Below are positions 33,304-44,399 of a stretch of 64,000 nucleotides of DNA, in pieces. This DNA is from Bryum argenteum (lineage: Eukaryota; Streptophyta; Bryopsida; Bryales; Bryaceae), in NCBI GenBank assembly GCA_037043015.1, contig CM073325.1, positions 18,145,001-18,209,000 of the forward strand, given 5' to 3'. Every line of letters starts with the position of its first letter. The first letter of the stretch is position 1. A program made the translations under genes and the position numbers. A model generated the notes under the pieces. That model did not search any database, was not told the DNA's origin, and saw nothing but the letters and a program-made list of their open reading frames with translations.

Positions 33304-34957
33304 AATTCCTGTAACTACGTACACACGTAGCAACAATGAGGCTCGTTCTCCGGTTCTGCATGAGGATGGGCATGGAATTACGAGTAGATTCATTATGTTT
33401 TTCAAGTCAATAAACGAAGAGGTTACGGATGCCGTTTTTTCAGCACAGCGAACGTACTGATGTAACCTTATCTTCTAATTTCTCACCCCGTGGGAACTTC
33501 GTTCTGTCTGAATTCATGAAAACTAAGGGGCTTCCGAAAACCACCTCACGTTCGTTGTCATGTCTATCTATCCATAGTCATGTCTATCTATCCATAGCTA
33601 TGATGTTACACGTTGTATGAGAAACTTCGGAATTTCCAATACTCGGAGTAATTTGTTACGAGTGCAATCGGAGTCACCCCATACAACATAATCACACGTT
33701 CACCCTACACCGTAGCCTAGGGATTACATTGATAACTTGGGAATTCCCAAATTTAACCAATTCCACTTTAGGTATGCACTCCAGTAACTGTTTTTAAGTA
33801 AAAGTAGACAGAATCACAGTAGACTAGATCCGTACTTACGGAAGAAATTTGCAACCTCATTTCTAACTCGTAATCGATATTCCATTTCGGTATAAACGCG
33901 GTTAAAAATTGATGCGAAACTTTACCGTGAGTAAATGTAAGTTTACTGCAAAACTTCATGCTTTAAGTGTTCCCATATGTCCTCTTCAAAAGTGACTATC
34001 TATGAAATTCTTGTCCTTTCTGGAGACGGGTCTCACATGGAAATAGGTCCTAAATGTAGGCTCAAGTAACTAGCTTGTACATGTGTTGCATACCTTATGT
34101 AAACCCCAAATTATCCTTAAGAGTCAAAATGGTTTCTTACTATTGTAAGATATAGCAAGCCACTCCCATGCTCCCCAACCCGTAATTAGCTTTACAGGAT
34201 CCCCTAATATTTCAATGGCTTGCTAAAGGGAGGTGATATACTAAAATTGGTGATAGTAAGTGTGCTTATCTTGACACGAGGTTATGGATGCGCTTTTTAT
34301 GTGTCAACTCTTGAGACATTAAGATGCTAATTATTGTAATATATTACATAGTATGTATTACCACGAAAAAAATCCTCTAAGCACTTGCTACTTGAGCATT
34401 CACCATCTTTCTTTCCTTTTTATTGATAATTCCTTCGATGATATAAAAGAAAGGTCATTAAGACTACTTATTGGTAAAGTTGAGGTCAGAGGGTACTAGT
34501 AATTTGAGTTGTCCCATGCAAATTAAGAGGGAAACTCATACCATTTTTGTAAGAAAAAGGTGAGCCTTGGTTTGAAAGATGGCAACTCATAGTTTCATTT
34601 CCTTATGCTCGTATATTTAGCAATTTTGTTTTACCAAAGCTCAAAGATTTGTCTCATACTTAGTTGGATTACAAATTCTAAACGGGGAGTAGGTCTTAGA
34701 CTTTAACATTTATTTCTCATGATATTTCTCATGAGAGTAGACTAGAGGTGTTTCACACAAGATTATTCTAACAAATAAAAAAAGCCTAAGCTTGTCCCTT
34801 GTCTATGGTTCAAACAATCAACAAGGCCACATATAAGGGACAAATATTTGAGACAATCTTGAGACATTCCTTCCATTTCTTACCACTAGTCTACAAAAGG
34901 AAAATGAAGACTAGGTGTAGCCCTAGTTACCTTCTGATGGATCAATTTGTTCACAAA
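33304..34957. other. Intergenic DNA, no gene recognised
   Basis: A 20-bp unit (tcatgtctatctatccatag) is tandemly repeated twice at about 33558-33600. The rest is unremarkable AT-rich sequence. Short open frames at 33429-33620 have no domain. Confidence 0.4.
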
Positions 34958-35254
34958 CACTAGTAGAAAATGGTGTCCAAAATTTTTCTGGAATTACATG
35001 TCCGAAATTACATAGAACCGCTTGTTTTTCTCCATAACTTTATGTCCTTCAATCAATTATTACAATTTTAAATTTTCATCATAGTTTTAGTGATTCACTA
35101 CTAGTGTGGGTTGATTTACTACACTCATAAAAATCTACAAAATATTGGTAGTTGTGTTGATCAACTTGAGGATACAAAGTTATAGGAAAAATCAGGTGGC
35201 GTAATTCCACACATGTTATTAGGAACAAATTCTGGACCCCATTTTCTACTAGTG
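34958..35254. mobile_element. CACTA-type MITE (297 bp)
   Basis: Begins CACTAGTAGAAAATGG and ends with the inverted CCATTTTCTACTAGTG. The inverted repeat spans about 21 bp with one mismatch. The 3-bp flanks AAA (34955-34957 and 35255-35257) match. Its size and lack of coding capacity make it a miniature non-autonomous CACTA element. Its termini differ from those of the 3.6-kb element at 9.8 kb beyond CACTA, so it belongs to another family. Confidence 0.85.
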
Positions 35255-36579
35255 AAACCAAAATACTCACGACACAACTCAAGAAGAGCTTCTTGGGTAA
35301 AATCTTTCAAATTGGGGCCCGTGGATTTTCTACATATGCTTAGTTGCTTACTTCTTACTACAAAAGTCACTAACTCTTTGCCCCTTCACCAAATCAATTC
35401 TTGTGGTAAATTGTTGATTGACCGAGATAGAAAAATTTCCATGATCATGTTTGAAGCAACATACTGTTTGCTAAAATCCTGCAGAATTTCATAAATCGTT
35501 AATGTCTGTATGCAACAAAATTCAAAACAGGATTTTTTTTTTTTTTTTTTTTTTAAAGTATCACAAATATTTTGTGCTTTATCATCTAATCTCAAGACAG
35601 CCATCATGAAACGTTGAAGTACTTAGCCCAAGATAACTTAATTTCACAATTTTTTTGAGAAACCCTAATCTTATAATTTTCACTAGATATTGCCATTTTC
35701 ATGACATTGAAATGAAAAGGAAAGAATTTTCAACAAAGAAAGCAAAGAATTTTCAACCAATTGAAAAGCAAAGGAAAGGGTTATAACACAAGATTCAAGG
35801 TTGTCATACCGGGCGGGCACGCCGCCCGCCCGTCCGTCCGCCTTGTCCGTCTGATTGAGTTGTGGCTCGCCCGGTAGGGTCAAACGGCTGTTGACTTTTA
35901 GTTTAGGTAAAAAAACGACGACGTGGCAAGGGTTTCATTTTGCGTGATTCTTTCTTTTTTTTCTAGTGATTGAAAAATCTGATCTTAGTATCTACTAGTA
36001 CAGTAGTTGTTTGCTAGTTGTAGAGTAAACTTCTTTTTTCTCCATTAGTCACACTTTTGACTACCCAACCTTAAAGTGACTAGCAGGAGCTTTAACTTAG
36101 ACTTGTCGGGGCAGTTTCAAGAAAAAACCCCTTAGCAGCTCGCGACCATGCACAGTTCAACTCAAGAACCAGATCTCGTTTAATTCTTTGTTCACAGATT
36201 GTCTTGTCGGTTGGCATCCATCGTCCATATACGTCTAGCAATAGTTTGAAGCTTAGAAGCAAAGTTAGGTGATCTTGCGTGAATGTGTAAGAACGATTTA
36301 AAGTGTAAGGAAATTTGTTCAGGTAGAGTCGTAAGGAGGGTCGAAGAAATTTTTTAGCAATCTACAGGGACAGCGTGCCGAAGAAATTTGCGGTGCCTAG
36401 AAGAAATCCAACAACCTCCACTAGACTAGCTATGATAGAGCTTAGAACCAACCTTTTAGTTAAGATCAATGGAAAGAGAGCGAGAGAATACAAATAATCA
36501 AAGCTTATAAACAAGTAGACCAATGCTGCTTGAAAAAGATAATGCCTTTTCTCAAAGGCCTTTCTTTAATGCCTCAAAG

Positions 36580-36790
36580 TCACTTATCAACCACACGTTT
36601 CTTCCACACATAACTTCCACACTTATCTACATATTCACCACACTTATCTACCTATCCACTACACTTATCAACCTATTCACCACACATATCCTCTACACTT
36701 ATCTACCTATCCACTACACATATTCATCACACACTATCCAGCATACTTATCTTCCTGTATACCATACATATTCACCAAATTTATTCAACT
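36580..36790. repeat. Degenerate cacttatctacc minisatellite
   Basis: Repeated words (cacttatctacc, tatccactacac, attcaccacac) in irregular units of about 12-24 bp. The open frame across it is a by-product of the repeat. Confidence 0.65.
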
Positions 36791-38192
36791 TATCCCTTAC
36801 TCATTTTATCCACTATTAATTATTAAACTTAGTTTGCTCTAATCACTACGAGCAATCTAATTTTCAATACCTCTAATAGATCCAAATCTAAATCTACAGA
36901 TCAAGATCTAGATTCAAAATTACTTATACATCTGAAAGTAACCACGTCAACACTATACCAGGACCATGTATGCGTGCCACCAGCTCTCGGCAGTCCCTCG
37001 AACTCGCTCTCGGCAATCCCTTGAACTCGCTCTCGACGAACTTAACAATCATTGGATTTACGGGGAACAACGCAACCTGAAGAGAACAATTGAGCAGACA
37101 CCAGTAGACAAGGACCCGTCGGCAAAAATCAATTCCACCCCAAATTTTGACCATAAAGGCGCTAAGTCTCTTTCTCGACCCCAACTAACCCAGGGCAATG
37201 GTAAGCTTGGGGTATCACTTTTTGGACACACTAATTAGGTTATTTTTATTGAAAGCCTCCAAAGTTTGTCTAATTTAGTCATTTTAATCAAGTAAAAAGA
37301 CTCTAAAATAGAAAATAAAATATCATGCACCTCACTGAAATCAGAGTATATATGCCTATAGATTTTCTTTTAGATTTTTAATTTTTTTTGGATCCATTCA
37401 TAGATGAGGGAAAAAGTGTTGAATTTGGGGATTTGCAGGCATTATAGTGCACAATGAATTAATTTTTTTTTATTAAATAAATTATTTTGTATTCTATACA
37501 AGAAGATGTAGGTCATATTCAAAAATTATATTAAAATAAAAATGGTTGATATTCCATTTGCTTGATTCTATGGCTTTTAGGTTATTGGGACATGACTTAC
37601 TTTTTCAACTAAAAAGTCAAATAAAATTACTTCAAAATATTTTTTTTAATTTTTAATTTTTTTTCTTGATACATTATAAGTATAGACAACTAAAACCACA
37701 TCTAATGAAGTCTTATTGTATTACAGTTTAAAAATGGATATGTTTGTCACACCAGCATAGAGTGCAATTGTTCATGGGACAACCTTTTTGGGTACCCCAA
37801 CCAGACTATCACCCCCCAACCCTATACCACTACATGGGCAGCACACAAAGACTGATGTATACTTTAGAAGGATCCATTTTTCATAAAACGACCATACGGA
37901 TGGATCAAGGTATTGTAATGCAAAGAGTGAGGACTTTGCAGGACATCCTAACCGCTGCCAATGATATCAGCCGGGAGCTAGGAATATATCCTAGGAGTGT
38001 CACGAGACTATACGTCAGACACTAGCTGCGCCCATAATATCTTGATGAGTATACTTATTATCTAACCCTTCCATTGGATTGTTAACACCACGGAATACTA
38101 AGGAAGGCATAGCTAAGGAACGCCCCTTAGGGTGGGAAGTACTCCTGTAACTTTAAGGAGAACCCCACATTCCATGACGAACTAACGACACT

Positions 38193-38258
38193 GTAGACAG
38201 AATGTTGTTCTCCTACCCTCGTTCCCTTCGACAGAACGTTGTTCTCCTACCTTCGTTC
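38193..38258. repeat. 34-bp direct tandem duplication
   Basis: Two adjacent copies of gacagaatgttgttctcctac followed by cctcgttccct, differing at a few positions. Confidence 0.65.
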
Positions 38259-38596
38259 CCTCCGGCCTTACACATGACCAGGACTTGCTCTTCTTCCCCT
38301 CCCTTTGGTCTCAGACATCTCCAGCCGCTCCTTGACCTAGACTAACGGGCACACTCGCCCAACCAGAGGCGTTGCTAAGGGTTGTTTGGACTTACATCTA
38401 TAACATTCACATCCCTACATGGTGACCATGGTGGTACTTGACTCCTTAACAATCAAGTTTAATTACCGGATGGTGCTCAGTTGATCTTACCTCAGACACG
38501 CCAAGGTTATACATAATTGAGGCAATAATGAGGTGCAGATTATGGACAAACAGGGGAATGAAGAACAACAAAGAGTTGGGGTATGAGGCGATCACA

Positions 38597-38652
38597 TCAC
38601 ATGCCCTAGTCTATTAACATGCCCTAGTCTATTAGCATACCCTAGTCTATTA
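38597..38652. repeat. Triplicated catgccctagtctatta unit
   Basis: Three adjacent units of about 20 bp (atgccctagtctattaac and variants) in AT-rich DNA. Confidence 0.6.
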
Positions 38653-39726
38653 TAACTTCGTAGAAGAAATAATAGATGAGGAGGTAATAGATGAGGAGGA
38701 GACCATACGTCTGGCATCCGACCATCCGACCTCGATCTTCATCTACTGCTAGGTGCTAGGTACCATTGAGTGGAATCTGCTAGCGGCCGACCATATGGTA
38801 GTCCGACCAGTGAAGACTAAGGTAGACTCACCAAGGAAACGGTCAGTAGACCTACCAGTGGCATCTCTAGTCGACCAGCCAGTAAAGACTACAGTGGACC
38901 CTGCAGTCAACACCGCACGTGAACACCCAGTGACGGAGTTGATCCGACCTCAGCATCATTCTGGAGATTCGTCACACGCCAAGTGCAATGCCGCTCGATG
39001 AGACACCTCTGTCGCGGATTCCACTATGAGGTTTAAGATAGGTCCTAATTTAATCATGGCGACACAAGAGCCATAATTGATCTGTTGGATCCTAGCAATC
39101 ACGTTTAATAATGGGGCCGGCTGCAGCAAGGACTGGTTCCTAATTTATGCCCTAGCTAGCTCTACCATGCGATCCTCGAGAAGGTCTGATTACGCGAGGG
39201 CTCGGTACTCTTGCGGCCTATGTAATTTGGAACCTTTGAAACCCACTTTGATCTCGACATTGACCCAGTAAAAAGCAGATATTGTTCACTACCACTCGGC
39301 TCTGGCTGTGCGATGGAACACTGTATTCGTTGGTTCATGTTGTTTATTCAATTGATTAACAACGGTACATCCATTGGTAAGGAGAGAAAGACTTTGTACG
39401 CATCATTACCAGATGCGAATGGGCATGGCCTTAGATCTCGAGGCCTTGATGTGCGGAACAGTCATGATCTTGGTGTAATTGAGTGGTCTAAAGGTACTGC
39501 TGCTGCAGGATTTCATACTGTTGTTTTCTCGAAGCAATCAATCTACCAACACAACATGAACTAAAGCAGAACTTGCTTGACGATTCAGGATTTCTTAACG
39601 ACTATATGCATGGAGTTGGAGTGTGCTGTAATGAGTCGTGGCAATTCGTACTTAATGCAGAGCTATGTGCGACTAATACACCGATTAGTTCAAAGATAGA
39701 CGAAGTGACTGAGCGACTGCCTCCAT

Positions 39727-39775
39727 GTCCCATACCATCAGGTAAATCTTGAGCTCTTCCAGCCATTGAAATAGC
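39727..39775 (+). promoter_or_regulatory. U1 copy 1 promoter (USE-like and TATA-like)
   Basis: GTCCCATACC begins at -68 from the inferred U1 start, and TTGAAATAG at about -28. In all four U1 genes the USE-like element starts at -68. Plant snRNA upstream elements have the form GTCCCACATCG. Confidence 0.65.
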
Positions 39776-39794
39776 TTGGGATGCAACGATTTCA

Positions 39795-39952
39795 TCACTT
39801 ACCTGGGCGGGTCCATCCTTGATCAAGAAGGTGAATGGCCTAGGGCGACTGTCTCTATTGCACTACGGACATGGGAGTCCTAGTATCTTCCCACGGGAGG
39901 CATACACGTGATAATTTTGTGCCAGCGGGGGCTCGCGTTCGCGCGGCCCTTA
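39795..39952 (+). ncRNA. U1: U1 spliceosomal snRNA, copy 1
   Basis: The 5' splice-site recognition sequence ACTTACCTGG is at 39797-39806. Loop I keeps GATCAAGAAGG, the U1-70K-binding type. TTGCACT follows in the central helix region, then ATAATTTTGTG, an Sm site with one extra T and a changed 3' edge. The 3' stem is gggggctcgcgttcgcgcggccct. Length is about 158 nt against 158-165 in known U1. U1 snRNP defines 5' splice sites. The altered Sm site makes this copy's activity less certain. Confidence 0.9.
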
Positions 39953-40271
39953 CCAAATTCTAAACTGAAACTGCTAAGTCTAGGACCCGACTGTGACGGG
40001 GTCATCAAAACATCGTTTCCGGCGCTGTACTGCGCGAGGCAGTTTGCGCTGTTGCATGACGTCCGACACCTTTGTACAACATTTTCTATTAATGTCATCA
40101 CAGGTCCCTCAAGTTCTTGAGAAATGAAAGAAACAGTAGAACCGGGTGCTACTTCCGTTGCAATGATAATGGCATTGCACGTTGAAAGTGATAGAGAATG
40201 TGAAAGCTGAGATTGAGGGAAAGGCATACCAAGAGAGATTCAACGAGACAGCGAGCCGAGGTGCTACATTT

Positions 40272-40318
40272 GCTCCATACGCATTGCTGATTCCAGTCGC
40301 TCCTGATGTGTTTAAGTC
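40272..40318 (+). promoter_or_regulatory. U5 copy 1 promoter
   Basis: GCTCCATACGCATTGC, a variant of the U5 element shared by all copies, starts at 40272. A weak TATA-like TGTTTAAG is about 35 bp downstream. Confidence 0.5.
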
Positions 40319-40344
40319 CACCGCGCGTCGACATCGCAACCACG

Positions 40345-40462
40345 TAACAGGGTGCTCAGTAATGAACGAACCCTTCTTTCGCCTTATACTTAAGAACACC
40401 ATTCGTTGGGTATACTTACCGGCATACCTCAATATTTGGACTGCCTCTCTCCGGGATCCATC
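40345..40462 (+). pseudogene. U5: U5 snRNA, copy 1, diverged
   Basis: The overall U5 layout is present. The loop I region reads CTTTCGCCTTATACTTAAG, where functional U5 has CTTTTACTAAAG. Loop I contacts exon ends during splicing and is nearly invariant, so this copy is probably a pseudogene. The Sm-like AATATTTGG is also weakened. The 5' end is set by alignment to the loop. Confidence 0.75.
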
Positions 40463-40978
40463 AACTCAATTTTGAAACTCGAAACGACCGAGAGCACAAA
40501 GCTATGCAGTCGAAACTTCCGAGCGCTGCCATCATGTGGAAGTAACTTTCTGCTTGTGGAGATTGCAAACTGTCCGTGTTCTGTTTGTGTGGTATATGTG
40601 ACTCACTTTTCTACGAAATGTAGCATTTCGAGGCGGCCAAAATACCTGTTGCATGCAATCTGAGAAGCCCCAGAATCGTCTCCAGATGCTGGAAGGACGG
40701 TTGCTGGCCTTGAGACAGTTTCGTGCTCTCTCGATTCTCACTTAAGTGTGCGGATCGACACAGTGATCAGCAGAAATTGTTCTCTACAAAGACGTATTAG
40801 ATAGAAGTCTTACCATCACTGCATGCTCGAAAGTCCAGATAGCTGACAATGCATGCAGCCGTAATCAATGTGTGAAACTTGCTTGATCACCAAGTCGTTG
40901 AAAACTGCCATGTGCAGAGCTCACAAGAGTTGGTATAAGGTGCTATGTGTCTCTCTAATCGACACAGCCATTCTATAA

Positions 40979-41026
40979 GTCCCACATTAAGTTGTGGATG
41001 ATGCTTTGTCTCGGGCATTGAAATAC
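40979..41026 (+). promoter_or_regulatory. U1 copy 2 promoter
   Basis: GTCCCACATTAAG at -68 is the closest of the four to the plant upstream element consensus. TTGAAATAC is at about -29. Confidence 0.7.
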
Positions 41027-41046
41027 CCCGAAGTGCGACATTTTCG

Positions 41047-41204
41047 TCACTTACCTGGGCGGGGTCGATCCGTGATCTGGAAGGCGGATGGCCTACATGA
41101 ACCCGCCCCATTGCACCACGGGCCGGGTGAGTGTAGTATCTTCCTAAGGGAGGCATGCACGTCATAATTTGTGGCAGCAGGCGCTCGCGTTCGCGCGGCC
41201 CCTA
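41047..41204 (+). ncRNA. U1: U1 spliceosomal snRNA, copy 2
   Basis: ACTTACCTGGGCGGGG at the 5' end, TTGCAC in the middle, consensus Sm site ATAATTTGTGG and the terminal stem-loop with ctcgcgttcgcgcgg. Loop I reads GATCTGGAAGG instead of GATCAAGAAGG, which could alter U1-70K binding. Length 158 nt. Confidence 0.93.
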
Positions 41205-41763
41205 CCATTTCCAATACAAATCGGCAATAGTTTCTTGTACTCCTTACGAGAATTGCATCATAACCAAGTCCCTCTCATGATTCAGAAATCGATGCAGAAC
41301 GCACTACCACCATCTCTGAAACAATGTGATATTTGCAAACAATTCGTGTAAGTTGTTATATATGTTAGTGATACACTTGCATGAGAAGAATGCTTCGAGA
41401 GGAGGCTGAAAGACAGGTATTTCTCGCAACCTGAGATTTCCCGAAAATTCTTTTCCAGATTCTAGACGGATACTGAGATTCGTCGTGGTTGCTCTCCTGC
41501 GGAGAACGCATTCCACCTCAAAATTTGCTGATTTACAATTAGCAGAATCTGTACTTTAAGCACTCATACTAGATAGAATTGTTACCATCACCGCAAGCAG
41601 GAAAGCGTAGGCAGCTGATAGAGTCAATGGGCGGTGATGGTAACCAGCTGAAGGTATAGCTGATAGCGCACTTGGGTGCATTTTGAAGGTGATGAGGAAG
41701 TGCAAGTTTAGATTGAGAAAGACTCATCAAGCGATGTAGAGCAAAGAACAGAAGTTTATATAT

Positions 41764-41812
41764 GCCCCTTACGCATTGCTTCGTTCAAATCCACGCGCTG
41801 TGAAAAAATTCC
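41764..41812 (+). promoter_or_regulatory. U5 copy 2 promoter
   Basis: GCCCCTTACGCATTGC starts at 41764. A TATA-like element is weak (gtgaaaaaatt near 41803). Confidence 0.5.
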
Positions 41813-41835
41813 AGCTCACTCCGTCTCCCTCTTGA

Positions 41836-41953
41836 CATCCGGGTGCTCTGCACAGAACGAACTATTCTTTCGCCTTTTACTAAAGAATACCGTGAGCTGG
41901 GCACATCCACCGGGATATTTCAATTTCTGGACCGCCCCTTGACGGGGACCATC
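41836..41953 (+). ncRNA. U5: U5 spliceosomal snRNA, copy 2
   Basis: The invariant loop I context CTTTCGCCTTTTACTAAAG is intact (41867-41885). A Sm site, AATTTCTGG, and a 3' hairpin (cgcccc...gggg) follow. U5 holds the two exons in register in the U4/U6.U5 tri-snRNP. The Sm site has one C in the U tract, which is tolerable. Confidence 0.88.
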
Positions 41954-42523
41954 AACTAAAAACCTATATCGGACTTCGCAGTTTCACCGAGCAAGAGTAG
42001 CTACTGCAATTCCTGCAATATGGTTTTCTAATCAGGCCAAGAATCTGCTTGTGTATCAGTACAACGCACGATCGAAGTTTGAAATCTCGGATAGGGAGCT
42101 GGATCTTTAGGAGTTTTGGAAGGTTAAATTATAAGAAAATCTTTTTCGGCGAATGTGAGGGACCATAGTCCATCTTCACGAACAAGGCAACAAAGAAGGC
42201 TTGAGGAAAACCACTCTTACTTATTGTGAATGATCAATCAGGTCTTCATAAGTCACTCAGAACTCATCACGATAGTACAAATTCGTGATTTGCTGATTTG
42301 TCACAAAAGAGAATGATACATTGTAAGAATGTAGACGATCATGATGCATGACCTTCTCATCACCAGACTGAGGCGTAAGATCCTGGGAATCTGATCCGAC
42401 AGATTTGAATAGGCGTACTTTGAGCACATGAGGATTCTGCTGACGCCATAATTCGGCGGTATGTGCTCTCACAATAGCTGAAGTGCAACACACAAAGTGT
42501 GAAGGTTGATAGAACAATGATAA

Positions 42524-42571
42524 GTCCCATGGCTTTGGGTGGATCATGAATTATCTCAAACAGACAAATAG
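42524..42571 (+). promoter_or_regulatory. U1 copy 3 promoter
   Basis: GTCCCATGGC at -68 and ACAAATAGC at about -28 from the inferred start. Confidence 0.65.
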
Positions 42572-42591
42572 CCCCCGATGCGCATTCATTG

Positions 42592-42749
42592 ACACTTACC
42601 TGAGCGCGGCCGATCCATGATCAAGGAGGGTGGATGGTTTCGAGAGCCTGCCCATTGCACCACGGGCCGGGTGACCGTAGTATCCTCCTACGGGAGGTAT
42701 ACACGTTATAATTTGTTGCAGCGAGGGCTCGCGTTCGCGCGGCCCCCAC
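42592..42749 (+). ncRNA. U1: U1 spliceosomal snRNA, copy 3
   Basis: ACTTACCTGAGCGCGG at the 5' end, where the second of two usual Gs is A, just outside the core pairing. Loop I GATCAAGGAGG, Sm region ATAATTTGTTG (last base pair changed), terminal stem-loop ctcgcgttcgcgcgg. Length 158 nt. Probably expressed but slightly diverged. Confidence 0.9.
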
Positions 42750-43041
42750 GCAACTCAAACCTGAAACTGCAAGCTGGTAGCGCTTCTTAAAAATCCGTCT
42801 CTCAGACTCAACCATCTGAAAACAGCACGATCCTCAGACAGACTATGATGAGTGCATCAGAACTAAGTGTACATCCATGCAACTTGATGATGTAAATGCC
42901 GCAAAAGCCATCGTTGCATTTTCTGCAAGGTATTAGTACGGGAAACTGGTTGGAGTCGGTGATGGAATGTGCAAGTTGAGATTGAGAGACGCACGTCAGG
43001 CGCAGAAGAGTGAGTCACCGAAGGAGCAGGAAATTATAGTT

Positions 43042-43089
43042 GCCCCATGCGCATTGCACCTTCCATTCATCCTGGTTGTATCTAAATTG
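43042..43089 (+). promoter_or_regulatory. U5 copy 3 promoter
   Basis: GCCCCATGCGCATTGC starts at 43042. A TATA-like GTATCTAAA lies near 43078-43086. Confidence 0.55.
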
Positions 43090-43112
43090 AGCGCATGCGC
43101 GCAGGTGGTTCA

Positions 43113-43232
43113 GAAGCCGAGTGCTCAGCTTAGAGCGAATTACTCTTTTGCCTTTTACTAAAGAATACCGTGCGTTGAGTGTACTCATCAGCATATCCCA
43201 TTTTTTGGACTGCTCCCTCACAGGGGCCCATC
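43113..43232 (+). ncRNA. U5: U5 spliceosomal snRNA, copy 3
   Basis: CTTTTGCCTTTTACTAAAG: the loop core TTTTACTAA is intact and one C-to-T change precedes it. The Sm site ATTTTTTGG is strong, and the 3' hairpin gctccc...gggg is present. Confidence 0.86.
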
Positions 43233-43834
43233 AAGTAACACTGAAACCGAACCTCAGTCTCGACCAGCTGGTATATAACGTAGACAAACCTCGATCAAGT
43301 CTATATAATTATGACCCTCTAGAAACAGGTCATGATCCTAGTACTTGTGTCCAGCAATGCATGGAATATTATGGTCTCTCCAGTTTTTATGGCTGAAACG
43401 TCGGGAGTTTCAGCAATTTTACTGATGAGGCAGTCCATTCATTGAAGGCCCTTTTCGGAAGAATTAGAGAATACAGTAACCAGTAACTAATATACAAGGC
43501 CTGCGGCCGAGTTTCCAAATGATGGACAGAGGGAACTGTCTACCGGTCAACCCAAAACGCTGCTTGAGATGCCAAGTCAGCTGCGGTCTGAAGATCATGG
43601 GGGAGGTTTCTGTCCTCCGGTGATGCCACTACTTAGCTCATGTGAGGCAATCCAGGGGCCATTGTTTACCTTAGCAAACAAGACAACGACATTTGCTTGA
43701 AAGTCGCGGAAACCGACTGGAAGTTATCGTAAACTCAATGTGCTGATGGAATAGTCCAAGTGCGTATCGTAGTTGCCAATTCTGTGCAATGTGCATAACC
43801 GAATGCACCTCAAGAAAACAACAGGCTCGAAGAT

Positions 43835-43882
43835 GACCCATAGCTTTAGGTGGATCGTGAGTTGTCACAGGCATCCAAATTG
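43835..43882 (+). promoter_or_regulatory. U1 copy 4 promoter
   Basis: GACCCATAGC occupies the -68 position, with T-to-A change in the GTCCCA core. CCAAATTGC is at about -28. Confidence 0.6.
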
Positions 43883-43902
43883 CCCGAGGTGCGACGTTTT
43901 CG

Positions 43903-44060
43903 TTACTTACCTGGGCGGGGTCTATCCATGATCCTGAAGGTGGATGGCCTGCACGAATCTACCCCATTGCACTACGGGCCGGATGAGTGTAGTATCTTCC
44001 TGCGGGAGGCATACACGTCATAATTTGTGGCAGCAGGGGCTCGCGTTCGCGCGGCCCCTA
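43903..44060 (+). ncRNA. U1: U1 spliceosomal snRNA, copy 4
   Basis: ACTTACCTGGGCGGGG at the 5' end, loop I GATCCTGAAGG, TTGCACT in the middle, consensus Sm site ATAATTTGTGG and an intact terminal stem-loop. Length 158 nt. Downstream, ctgcaaaagtctcg may be the 3'-end box. Confidence 0.93.
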
Positions 44061-44324
44061 CCATTTCCAAATCTAATCTGCAAAAGTCTCGTTCCCTCTA
44101 AAATATCTCATGCCTCACACAGAGGTGCACAATGGATGCTGAATTGCACTGTCACAAACACTGTCAAATCACTGATTGCAGACTCTACAGTGTCTTCGAA
44201 AACATGCTGAGTCAGTTGGCCTTTTAGAGAGTGCACTGCATTCACCGGAAGTGTTGAAGGTGATGGAATCTGCAGGTTGAGATCGAGAGACGCGGGAGAG
44301 AGTCTGAAAATGATGAGTAAAGTT

Positions 44325-44369
44325 GCCCCATACGTATTGCAGAGTCCATTTTCCTTGGCTGTGTATAAG
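44325..44369 (+). promoter_or_regulatory. U5 copy 4 promoter
   Basis: GTTGCCCCATACG spans 44322-44334 and TATAAG is at 44364-44369. The roughly 30-bp gap between them fits the RNA polymerase II type of plant snRNA promoter. Confidence 0.65.
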
Positions 44370-44399
44370 CTTCAGCGCTTTAGCGCAGTAATCAGTACG

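Larger units (their letters stand above)
35255..39726. other. Intergenic DNA with local repeats, no gene recognised
   Basis: Includes a 21-nt T tract (about 35530-35553), a GC-rich perfect hairpin (cgggcgggc/gcccgcccg, about 35810-35833), the repeat at 36580-36790 and a 34-bp duplication at about 38193-38258. A 94-codon frame at 37744-38025 and the 38.4-39.3 kb stretch could be old retroelement debris, but I see no diagnostic motif. Confidence 0.4.

Noticed and set aside
35806-35880. GC-rich hairpin as a terminator or origin
   Set aside because: It is an isolated short palindrome in nuclear intergenic DNA with no gene or associated motif.
37744-38025. 93-codon frame as a protein gene
   Set aside because: No recognisable domain, no clear context and surrounded by repeat-like DNA; left unannotated as a gene.
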